From contig JAFGQJ010000024.1 in assembly GCA_016935715.1 (NCBI GenBank), positions 1-9,275 of the forward strand: a DNA stretch of 9,275 bases, written 5' to 3'. The notes under the pieces are model-generated. The model ran no database searches, was not told the origin of the DNA, and worked only from the letters and a program-made list of their open reading frames with translations. This document shows positions 1 to 5,728 of this stretch, piece after piece; position 1 is the first letter of the stretch, and each line of letters begins with the position of its first letter. The stretch comes from Spirochaetales bacterium. Its GTDB lineage: Bacteria > Spirochaetota > Spirochaetia > SZUA-6 > DRHE01. Position numbers and translations under genes: made by a program.

Positions 1-1
1 A

Positions 2-760
2 AAGACCGGTTTCAATCTGCGGTTTCTGTGGAAACTGCTCTCCCTGGTTCTCGTATTCGGTGCCTGGGAGCTGGCCGGACGAAAACCGATCAGCATCGCC
101 TTTCCCACCTTCAGCGCTACGGCGGCAGCCTTCTTTCGCATGATCGGCGACGGAACGCTTCCCGCAGCTTTCGCAGTGACCCTTCAACCTCTCGCAGTAG
201 GAGTGCTCATCATCGGGACCTCCGGTATCCTTTTCGGCATCCTCATGGGCCTGTACCGCACCTTCGAGTGGTTCACCCTGCCGGTTTTCATCATCGTGCA
301 GAGCGCTCCGATGGCGGCCCTGATTCCCCTGATCACCTTCCTGTACGGGATCGGCTTCGTGGCCAAGGTGCTGGCCGTGGTACTGATGGCGGCACCGGTG
401 ATCGTGCTGAACTCCTACAAGGGAATCCGCAATGCCAGCCCCACCCTCGTTCAGATGAGCAAGTCTTTTCTGGGCAATCGCCGCCAGCAGATCTTCAAGA
501 TCATCATTCCCGATGCCAGCGGTCTGATCTTCGCGGGTCTGCGGCTCGGGGTTGCTTCCGGATTCGTCGGGATCGTGCTGGCCGAGCTGCTGATCACCCC
601 CACGGGGATCGGTGATCTGATCACCTACTACCGTGCATTGGCCCTGTATCCGCAGATGTTCGCATCGATCGTCGCGATCGTGTTGTTCGCCACGATCGTC
701 GTGAGCGCTCTGCAATGGCTGGAGGCCCTGCTGTTCAGGCGCGAGCGTCTGGCCGCGTAA
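2..760 (+). CDS. ABC transporter permease, SsuC/TauC-like (5' end cut by window edge)
   Basis: Inner-membrane subunit of a binding-protein-dependent ABC importer of the sulfonate/nitrate/taurine/thiamine-precursor type. The frame is open from base 2 with no start codon before the Met codon at 140. That Met lies inside the conserved N-terminal region, so the true start is outside the window. The 252 visible residues are close to the usual 250-260, so only a few are probably missing. Visible are an N-terminal hydrophobic segment, several further membrane segments, and the cytoplasmic EAA loop at about visible residues 152-182 (SKSFLGN..QIFKIIIPDA, then GLRLG). This loop docks on the ATPase. The usual 'FGAS' of the loop reads 'FLGN' here. 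The C-terminus has the family-typical GIGDLI motif and a last TM segment. The ATPase gene starts 28 bases downstream, and a second, different permease follows it. Family assignment is firm; the substrate is unknown. Confidence 0.92.
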   Translation, partial: KTGFNLRFLWKLLSLVLVFGAWELAGRKPISIAFPTFSATAAAFFRMIGDGTLPAAFAVTLQPLAVGVLIIGTSGILFGILMGLYRTFEWFTLPVFIIVQSAPMAALIPLITFLYGIGFVAKVLAVVLMAAPVIVLNSYKGIRNASPTLVQMSKSFLGNRRQQIFKIIIPDASGLIFAGLRLGVASGFVGIVLAELLITPTGIGDLITYYRALALYPQMFASIVAIVLFATIVVSALQWLEALLFRRERLAA

Positions 761-788
761 CAGCTACCGAAAAGAGGTACGTTCGACC

Positions 789-1553
789 ATGCAAAACAAC
801 ACCATCATAGAAATAAACGGGTTGAAGAAGATCTATGCCGGCGGAGTCGAGGCTCTGGCCAACATCGATCTGAAGATCCCGAAGGGGGAGCTCACCACGC
901 TGCTCGGGCCCAGCGGCTGCGGCAAGACGACCCTGCTCAAGATCATCGCCGGACTTCTCGACAAGACCGACGGGGAGGTGCGGATCAAAGGGCAGCCGAT
1001 CAAGGGCCCGGGACCGGAAAGGGCGTTCGTTTTCCAGGACTTCGCGCTCATGCCCTGGGCCACGGTGATCCGCAACGTCGCCTTCGGCCTGGAGCTGCGG
1101 GGAGTGCCCAAGAAGCAACGCTACCGGATCGCCCGAAGGTACATCGACGAGGTGGGACTGACGGGCTTCGACAATGCCTATCCCCACGAGCTTTCCGGGG
1201 GGATGCGGCAGCGGGTCGGTTTGGCCAGGGCGCTCGCCGTCGATGCGGAGATCCTCCTCATGGATGAGCCCTTTGCTTCGGTGGATGAGCAGACCCGCAG
1301 GAAGTTCCAGGAAGACCTGTTGAACCTTCTCAAGATCGAGAAGAAGACCGTGGTCTTCGTTACCCACAGCATCGAGGAAGCGGTGTACGTCTCCGACCAG
1401 GTGGTCCTGCTCAGTCCTCGGCCGAGCAAAGTCATGCGGGTCGTGGATACCCGGCTCGAGGGGGTGGAGAACGTGGAAGATATCCGGCGGGATCGCAAGT
1501 ATCTCGACGTGGTCGAAGAGCTCTGGCAGATCCTCAAGCAGTACCTGGTCTGA
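789..1553 (+). CDS. ABC transporter ATP-binding protein, SsuB/TauB-like
   Basis: Cytoplasmic ATPase that powers the importer formed with the two flanking permeases. It has 254 residues, normal for the family. All nucleotide-binding motifs are intact: Walker A GPSGCGKTT (40-48), Q-loop Gln83 in FVFQDFALMPW, signature LSGGMRQR (135-142), Walker B ILLMDEP (155-161), D-loop SVD (164-166) and switch His193 in VTHSIEEAV. The 'LMPW' sequence after the Q-loop and the 'FASVDEQTR' sequence after Walker B are typical of the nitrate/sulfonate/taurine branch (SsuB, TauB, NrtD). The chosen ATG has an AGAGGT Shine-Dalgarno site at 773-778, ten bases upstream. The gene sits between two permease genes with gaps of 28 and 18 bases, indicating one operon. 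The branch assignment is firm, but the substrate cannot be inferred because this branch serves many small molecules. Confidence 0.96.
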   Translation: MQNNTIIEINGLKKIYAGGVEALANIDLKIPKGELTTLLGPSGCGKTTLLKIIAGLLDKTDGEVRIKGQPIKGPGPERAFVFQDFALMPWATVIRNVAFGLELRGVPKKQRYRIARRYIDEVGLTGFDNAYPHELSGGMRQRVGLARALAVDAEILLMDEPFASVDEQTRRKFQEDLLNLLKIEKKTVVFVTHSIEEAVYVSDQVVLLSPRPSKVMRVVDTRLEGVENVEDIRRDRKYLDVVEELWQILKQYLV

Positions 1554-1571
1554 GGGACAGGAAGGCACGGC

Positions 1572-2324
1572 ATGGTGATTTTCGGAAAGCGCATTCCCAT
1601 GGTCTTTGCACTCGTGGTCTGGCTGCTTCTCTGGGAAGTGATCGGCAGGCTGGAGTTGCTGTTCCTCATTCCCCCTTTCCTGGACGTGTTGAAAGCCCTG
1701 GTCAACCTCTTCACCAGCAGGAAATTCTATGACGCCCTGGGGATCAGCGTGCAGGCCTTCGCCACCGGAGTCGGGCTGGCCGTCGTGATCGGGATCCCCC
1801 TTGGCGTGCTGATGGGGCGGGTGAAGTTCGTGGACAGGCTTCTGGGGATGTGGGTCAACGTCTTCGTCAGCGCGCCGCTGACCGCCATCGTGCCGGCCCT
1901 GATGGTGATCGTCGGGTTCGGCCAGGCTACGGTCGTGGTGACGGTCGTGCTGTTCTCCGTGTGGATCATCGCCCTGGATACCCGGGCCGGAGTGAAGGGC
2001 ATCAACCCCTCGCTCCTGGAGATGACCCGTTCCTTCGGGGCTAAAAAGATCGAGGTCTATACCAAGGTGATCTTCTGGGCAGCCCTGCCGGAGATTCTGG
2101 CGGGCCTGAGGCTGGGGATGATCCGTGGAGTGCGAGGCGTGGTGGTCGGCCAGCTGCTGATCGCCATCATGGGAATCGGCGAGCTTTTCGAGCTGTACTC
2201 CCGCAACTTCCTGATGGATCGGTTTTGGGCCCTGGTCATCTTCATCTTTCTGTTCGCCTACGCCGTTTCGGAGCTGGTGAACAGGCTCGAGCACCGGGTG
2301 GAGTTCTACGCCGGAACCAGGTAA
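1572..2324 (+). CDS. ABC transporter permease, SsuC/TauC-like (second permease)
   Basis: Second membrane subunit of the importer, 250 residues. The order is a hydrophobic N-terminal helix (about 8-26), further TM segments at about 60-82 and 98-142, an EAA loop at about 154-181 (SFGAKKIEVY..ALPEILAGLRLG, with Pro173), and C-terminal TM segments at about 183-200 and 214-236. The protein is a homologue of the first permease but clearly divergent in sequence, and its EAA loop is the more canonical of the two. A pair of unlike permeases around one ATPase suggests a heterodimeric channel with an ATPase homodimer, rather than the single-permease arrangement of SsuABC or TauABC. The start is supported by AGGAAGG at 1559-1565, six bases before the ATG. 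The stop is followed within 11 bases by the aminotransferase start, so transporter and enzyme are probably co-transcribed. Confidence 0.94.
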   Translation: MVIFGKRIPMVFALVVWLLLWEVIGRLELLFLIPPFLDVLKALVNLFTSRKFYDALGISVQAFATGVGLAVVIGIPLGVLMGRVKFVDRLLGMWVNVFVSAPLTAIVPALMVIVGFGQATVVVTVVLFSVWIIALDTRAGVKGINPSLLEMTRSFGAKKIEVYTKVIFWAALPEILAGLRLGMIRGVRGVVVGQLLIAIMGIGELFELYSRNFLMDRFWALVIFIFLFAYAVSELVNRLEHRVEFYAGTR

Positions 2325-2335
2325 AGGAGAGATCG

Positions 2336-3532
2336 ATGGCGAAATCTGTCGAGCAGTTGACCGCGGATCGGGTTCGCACCGTTCCATTTTCCGGGATCCG
2401 CAAGGTTTTCGAGGCGGTACGGGCAATGGAGGCGGAAGGCCGGGATGTCATTCACTGGCAGATCGGTCGTCCGGATTTCGATACGCCGGAACACATCAAG
2501 CGGGCCGCAGCCGCGGCGCTCGAGCGGGGGGAAGTGCACTACGCGCCGAACCTGGGCATTCCCTCCCTGCGCAAGGCGATCGCCGAACGAACCAGGCTCG
2601 ACACGGGGGTGTCGGTGGACTGGCAGAAACAGGTGATCGTCATGTCCGGGGCCAACGAGGGGATCATGGTGGCGATGCTGGCCTTCGTAGATCCGGGAGA
2701 CGAGGTCCTGGTGGCCGATCCGAACTGGCATCACTACAAGTCCTGCGCCGCCCTTGCCGGCGGCAGGGCGGTCGAGGTGCCGACGCGGGCGGAAGCGAGC
2801 TTTTCCCTCGAGCCCGAGGCGGTGGCCTCCAGGATCACCGGGCGCACCAAGATGCTCTGCATCACCTCTCCGGGAAACCCCACCGGCTGCGTGGAGAGCC
2901 GGACGAACCTGAAAGCCCTTGCCGATCTGGCCAGGAAGAACGATCTGCTGGTGCTGATGGACCAGATCTACAACCGGATCTACTACGGTGAAGAGGAGAT
3001 TGCCCCCAGCATCTTCTCCCTCGAGGGGATGCCGGAGCGCACGATCATCGTCAATGGGTTCAGCAAGACCTACAGCATGGACGGCTGGAGGCTCGGCTGG
3101 ACCGTCGCTTCCCCGGAGCTTACCCAGGCTCTGCTCAAGGTGCGGCAGTACACCACGGTGTGCGTGAACACGTTCATCCAGCACGGGGCCGCCGAGGCGC
3201 TGAACGGCGATCAAACTTGCGTCGACGAGATGGTCGGAGCGTTCGCCGAGCGCCGGCAGATCATCGTGGACGGGCTGAAGGGCATCGACGGCGTGGCCCT
3301 GGCCGAGCCGACCGGGGCGTTCTACGCCTTCCCCGATATCCGCAGCTTCGGCAAGAGCTCGGCGGAGCTGGCGGATTACCTGCTGCGGGAGCACGGGATC
3401 GCCACGGTGGCAGGAAGCGTGTTCGGCACCGCGGGGGAGGGGCACCTGCGCATTGCCTACTCCTGCTCGACCGACGAGTGCCGCCGGGGAATCGACCGTC
3501 TGCGTGAGGCGCTGACCCGGCTGCGCGGCTAG
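2336..3532 (+). CDS. PLP-dependent aminotransferase, class I/II (AspAT-like fold type I)
   Basis: Cytoplasmic enzyme that transfers an amino group between an amino acid and a 2-oxo acid using pyridoxal phosphate; 398 residues, usual for the family. The PLP site is complete: Asn181 in SPGNPTG, Asp209 and Tyr212 in MDQIY, the Schiff-base Lys244 in NGFSKTYSMDGWRLG, phosphate-binding Arg252, and the C-terminal carboxylate-binding Arg372 in GHLRIAYS. The N-terminal IGRPDFDTP is the family's substrate-pocket glycine motif. The ATG at 2336 is preferred over in-frame starts inside the permease gene because AAAGGAGAG (2323-2331) lies just upstream and the family N-terminus begins here. It resembles the bacterial aspartate/aromatic aminotransferase branch (Bacillus and Thermus AspAT type), but the side-chain specificity is not readable from sequence. 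It could act on the compound imported by the upstream ABC system or provide aspartate for the downstream kinase; both are inferences. Confidence 0.93.
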   Translation: MAKSVEQLTADRVRTVPFSGIRKVFEAVRAMEAEGRDVIHWQIGRPDFDTPEHIKRAAAAALERGEVHYAPNLGIPSLRKAIAERTRLDTGVSVDWQKQVIVMSGANEGIMVAMLAFVDPGDEVLVADPNWHHYKSCAALAGGRAVEVPTRAEASFSLEPEAVASRITGRTKMLCITSPGNPTGCVESRTNLKALADLARKNDLLVLMDQIYNRIYYGEEEIAPSIFSLEGMPERTIIVNGFSKTYSMDGWRLGWTVASPELTQALLKVRQYTTVCVNTFIQHGAAEALNGDQTCVDEMVGAFAERRQIIVDGLKGIDGVALAEPTGAFYAFPDIRSFGKSSAELADYLLREHGIATVAGSVFGTAGEGHLRIAYSCSTDECRRGIDRLREALTRLRG

Positions 3533-3567
3533 CAGCCCCCCGTCCCCCCCGTGCGGCTGCCGGATGC

Positions 3568-3597
3568 TTGGCAGGGTACGGCCTTTCCTTGTAGATT
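3568..3597 (+). promoter_or_regulatory. Candidate sigma70-type promoter for aspartokinase
   Basis: TTGGCA (3568-3573) and TAGATT (3592-3597) are separated by 18 bases, matching the consensus at 5/6 and 4/6 positions. Transcription would start near 3604, leaving only about 8 bases before the ATG at 3612. No good Shine-Dalgarno site is seen there, which fits a very short leader. The call rests on pattern alone. Confidence 0.4.
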
Positions 3598-3611
3598 TAG
3601 CCTTGAAAAAG

Positions 3612-4946
3612 ATGGGTGATATCGTATCCAAGTTCGGCGGCAGCTCCGTGGCGGATGCCCGGCAGATCAGAAAGACCGAGTCGATCATCCGCTCCGATCC
3701 GCGGCGGCGCTACGTCGTGGTTTCCGCCCCCGGCAAGAGAGCTCCCGGGGATGAAAAGATAACGGACCTCCTGTACGCCTGCCAGGCTATGTCCGCCCGG
3801 GGCGAATCCTGCGACAAACCCTTTCAGACGATCAGGGACAGGTACCTCCGGATCGCCCGGGAGCTGGGCGCTGCTGCCGAGATCGAAGGCTGGCTGGAGG
3901 AGTTCCGCCGCCAGCTGGACTCCGGCGCTTCCGCGGATCTGGCCGCATCCCGGGGCGAGTATCTGTGCGCCCGCCTGCTGGCCGACTACCTGGGAGCCGA
4001 CTTCGTCGACGCCGCCGGGATCATCCGGCTGGATGACAACGATTCGGTCGACGAGTCGAGCTACGCAACGACGGCCCGCAGGCTGAGCTCGCCCGGTCTG
4101 TTCGTGATCCCCGGATTCTACGGCGTCGATTCGAAGGGGGAGATCAAGACCTTTTCCCGCGGAGGTTCGGATATCACCGGAGCGCTCGTGGCCAGGGCGG
4201 TGCACGCCGAGGTGTACGAGAACTGGACGGACGTCTCAGGCCTCCTCATGGCCGACCCGCAGATCGTGGAGGATCCCCGGCCCATGGCGGAGGTGACCTA
4301 CCGGGAGATACGGGAGCTTTCCTACATGGGAGCCAAGGTGCTGCACGAAGAGGCGATCCTGCCGGTGTACCGGGAGAAGATCCCCATCCAGATCCGAAAC
4401 ACGAATCGCCCCCAGGACAGCGGGACCGTGATCCTGCCTGCAAGAGACTGCCGGCTCCGCCCCGTCGCGGGTGTAGCCGGGCGCAGCGGCCTGGGGCTCC
4501 TGTACATCGAGAAATTCCTGCTCCGTAAAGACCCACGTCACCGCTCCAGGGTCTTCGAAATCCTCGCCATGCAGGGTATCGCCTGGGAGTGGGAACGAGC
4601 GGCGGTGGACAGCCTGGCGGTGGTGCTGTTCGAAAAGAATCTCGGGCAAAAGCGGAAACTGCTGGAGGAGGCGATCGCGGAGGAGCTGGAGCCGGACCAG
4701 CTCGAGATCCTCGAAAACATGGCCGCGGTTGCCGTGGTGGGGGAGGGGATTGCGGCCCGGCCGGCTCTGACGGCCGACCTGCTCCACCTCCTGAGCCGGG
4801 AGGATATCCCCGTGCGCCTGATCGATCAGGGCTCTTCCAAGATCTCCGTTCTGTTCATCCTGCACCGCGAGGATTTGGGTCGCGCGGTTTCGACGCTCTA
4901 TAGCGGGATCGAGGCAGCAGCGGAGAGCTCATCGGACACCACCTGA
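3612..4946 (+). CDS. Aspartate kinase, YclM/ThrD-like (aspartokinase III type), monofunctional
   Basis: Phosphorylates L-aspartate to 4-aspartyl phosphate, the first step to lysine/diaminopimelate, threonine and methionine; cytoplasmic. It has 444 residues, against about 454 for Bacillus YclM. The amino-acid kinase domain opens with VSKFGGSSVADA (5-16), followed by VVSAPGKR, TFSRGGSDITG (180-190), ENWTDVSG (203-210), and TYREIRELSYMGAKVLHEEA, all strongly like YclM. From about residue 285 there are two ACT-type modules (about 285-360 and 368-435, with IDQGSSKISV), so allosteric feedback by lysine and/or threonine is expected. There is no homoserine dehydrogenase domain. The start at 3612 matches the family N-terminus. 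In-frame alternatives are ATG 3564, which would fall inside the candidate promoter, and TTG 3603; none has a strong ribosome-binding site. The gene lies 79 bases after the aminotransferase and may be its own unit. Confidence 0.94.
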   Translation: MGDIVSKFGGSSVADARQIRKTESIIRSDPRRRYVVVSAPGKRAPGDEKITDLLYACQAMSARGESCDKPFQTIRDRYLRIARELGAAAEIEGWLEEFRRQLDSGASADLAASRGEYLCARLLADYLGADFVDAAGIIRLDDNDSVDESSYATTARRLSSPGLFVIPGFYGVDSKGEIKTFSRGGSDITGALVARAVHAEVYENWTDVSGLLMADPQIVEDPRPMAEVTYREIRELSYMGAKVLHEEAILPVYREKIPIQIRNTNRPQDSGTVILPARDCRLRPVAGVAGRSGLGLLYIEKFLLRKDPRHRSRVFEILAMQGIAWEWERAAVDSLAVVLFEKNLGQKRKLLEEAIAEELEPDQLEILENMAAVAVVGEGIAARPALTADLLHLLSREDIPVRLIDQGSSKISVLFILHREDLGRAVSTLYSGIEAAAESSSDTT

Positions 4947-5015
4947 ACGGGTAGTCGCGGATTATTTGACCGTCCCGCTTTTCAGCGAAATCACCGAAAA
5001 AAAGTGAAAAAAGTG

Positions 5016-5044
5016 TTGTCATCCGACCCTCTCCGTGTTAGAAT
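5016..5044 (+). promoter_or_regulatory. Sigma70-type promoter of the tetR-MMPL unit, with UP-like A-tracts
   Basis: TTGTCA (5016-5021) and TAGAAT (5039-5044) lie exactly 17 bases apart, each matching consensus at 5/6 positions. Runs of seven A (4997-5003) and six A (5007-5012) lie directly upstream, where UP elements bind the alpha subunit. The predicted start of transcription is near 5051, about 36 bases before the TetR start codon. The stretch is conspicuously AT-rich against its GC-rich surroundings. It is the best promoter in the window. Confidence 0.8.
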
Positions 5045-5049
5045 TAGAA

Positions 5050-5059
5050 CGAACGTTCG
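5050..5059 (+). promoter_or_regulatory. Probable TetR operator, palindrome CGAACGTTCG
   Basis: A perfect 10-bp palindrome with partial dyad symmetry further out (matching pairs at 5048/5061, 5046/5063 and 5045/5064). GAACG/CGTTC half-sites of this kind are common for TetR-family repressors. It begins six bases after the -10 hexamer and so covers the predicted +1, where a bound repressor would block RNA polymerase. The regulator gene lies directly downstream, so autorepression is the natural reading. I saw no second copy in the window. Confidence 0.7.
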
Positions 5060-5073
5060 ATATATATCCAAAT

Positions 5074-5079
5074 GAGGAG
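5074..5079 (+). promoter_or_regulatory. Ribosome-binding site GAGGAG deciding the TetR start
   Basis: GAGGAG lies seven bases before the ATG at 5087. The in-frame ATG at 5072 overlaps this site and has no Shine-Dalgarno sequence of its own, so 5087 is the better start. Confidence 0.7.
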
Positions 5080-5086
5080 TCGGAAG

Positions 5087-5728
5087 ATGAGTCGGAGGGG
5101 CGGGGAAACGGCAGGGACGACCAGGCGGAGGATCCTCAGGGAAGCGGAGAAGCTCTTTGCGGTCAAGGGGTTCGAGGGAAGCGGGATCGAGGAGATCGCC
5201 GGGAAGGTGGGGATCCGCAAGTCCGTCATCTATTACCACTTCAAGAACAAAGAGCAGATCCTGCAGACCATGCTCGAAGAGTTCGTTGCCAGAGGGGTGG
5301 CGTTCAAAAAGAGTTTATTCGAGCGATACGCCGGCTGCTTTACGGAAAAACTGGACTCCATCATGGAGGAGATGATCGGCTTCATGGAGGAGAACCGGAG
5401 AATCGTGACCATTGCGCTGATGGAGTCGATCAAGAACCCACGACAGGATCCCATACTCGAGCTGTTCGACTTTCGATCCCCGGCGGCCCTGGATGTGGTG
5501 GCCAGCGCCGAAGCACATCATATCGAAACGGTCAGGGCTTTCGATCGGGGTCTCGAGGGAATGCACGAGACATTTTTCATGCTTTCCCTCCCCTTGATCG
5601 GGTACACCCTGTTTTCGCACAAGTGGTGTGAGCGCTATGGCTGTGACCGGGATAAATCACGGAGGGCTTTCGTCGACGGCTTTCTGTGGTATTTCCGCGA
5701 ACGCCTGATGACAAGGAGGAGCACATGA
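5087..5728 (+). CDS. TetR/AcrR-family transcriptional regulator
   Basis: Predicted DNA-binding repressor of 213 residues, normal size for the family. The N-terminal domain has the standard TetR layout: helix 1 TRRRILREAEKLFAVKGF (12-29), then the helix-turn-helix at about 33-52 ending in the recognition helix RKSVIYYHFKNKEQIL. The rest (about 60-213) is a divergent, mostly helical ligand and dimerisation domain with no recognisable ligand motif. A palindromic operator sits at its own promoter, implying negative autoregulation. Its stop (TGA 5726-5728) overlaps the ATG of the MMPL transporter, so regulator and exporter should be translationally coupled and induced together. The inducer is probably a hydrophobic compound or fatty-acid-like molecule handled by the exporters, but that is inferred from context only. 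Confidence 0.93.
   Translation: MSRRGGETAGTTRRRILREAEKLFAVKGFEGSGIEEIAGKVGIRKSVIYYHFKNKEQILQTMLEEFVARGVAFKKSLFERYAGCFTEKLDSIMEEMIGFMEENRRIVTIALMESIKNPRQDPILELFDFRSPAALDVVASAEAHHIETVRAFDRGLEGMHETFFMLSLPLIGYTLFSHKWCERYGCDRDKSRRAFVDGFLWYFRERLMTRRST

Noticed and set aside
2225..2335. Upstream in-frame start for the aminotransferase
   Set aside because: It would lie inside the second permease gene, adds 37 residues unlike the family, and the ATG at 2336 has an excellent ribosome-binding site.
735..2426. Long minus-strand open frame across the ATPase and second permease genes
   Set aside because: It spans two well-supported + strand genes and their intergenic gap and has low-complexity H/D/Q/P-rich composition. 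A compositional artefact.
2306..3688. Long minus-strand open frame opposite the aminotransferase
   Set aside because: Same shadow pattern; the opposite strand carries a complete catalytic site.
3612..4946. Ectoine-type aspartokinase (Ask_Ect) as an explanation
   Set aside because: The N-terminus and motif wording match the YclM/ThrD type, and no ectABC genes are present.
4948..4982. Possible terminator after the aspartokinase gene
   Set aside because: CGGG (4948-4951) can pair with CCCG (4974-4977) ahead of a short CTTTTC, but the stem is only four pairs with a 22-base loop and there is no real T-run.
5035..5631. Overlapping + strand frame across the TetR gene
   Set aside because: It starts inside the promoter region and lacks the helix-turn-helix seen in the other frame; a shadow.
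5686..5724. Upstream in-frame start for the first MMPL gene
   Set aside because: AAGGAGGA at 5713-5720 points to the ATG at 5725, and the paralogue starts at the same aligned position.
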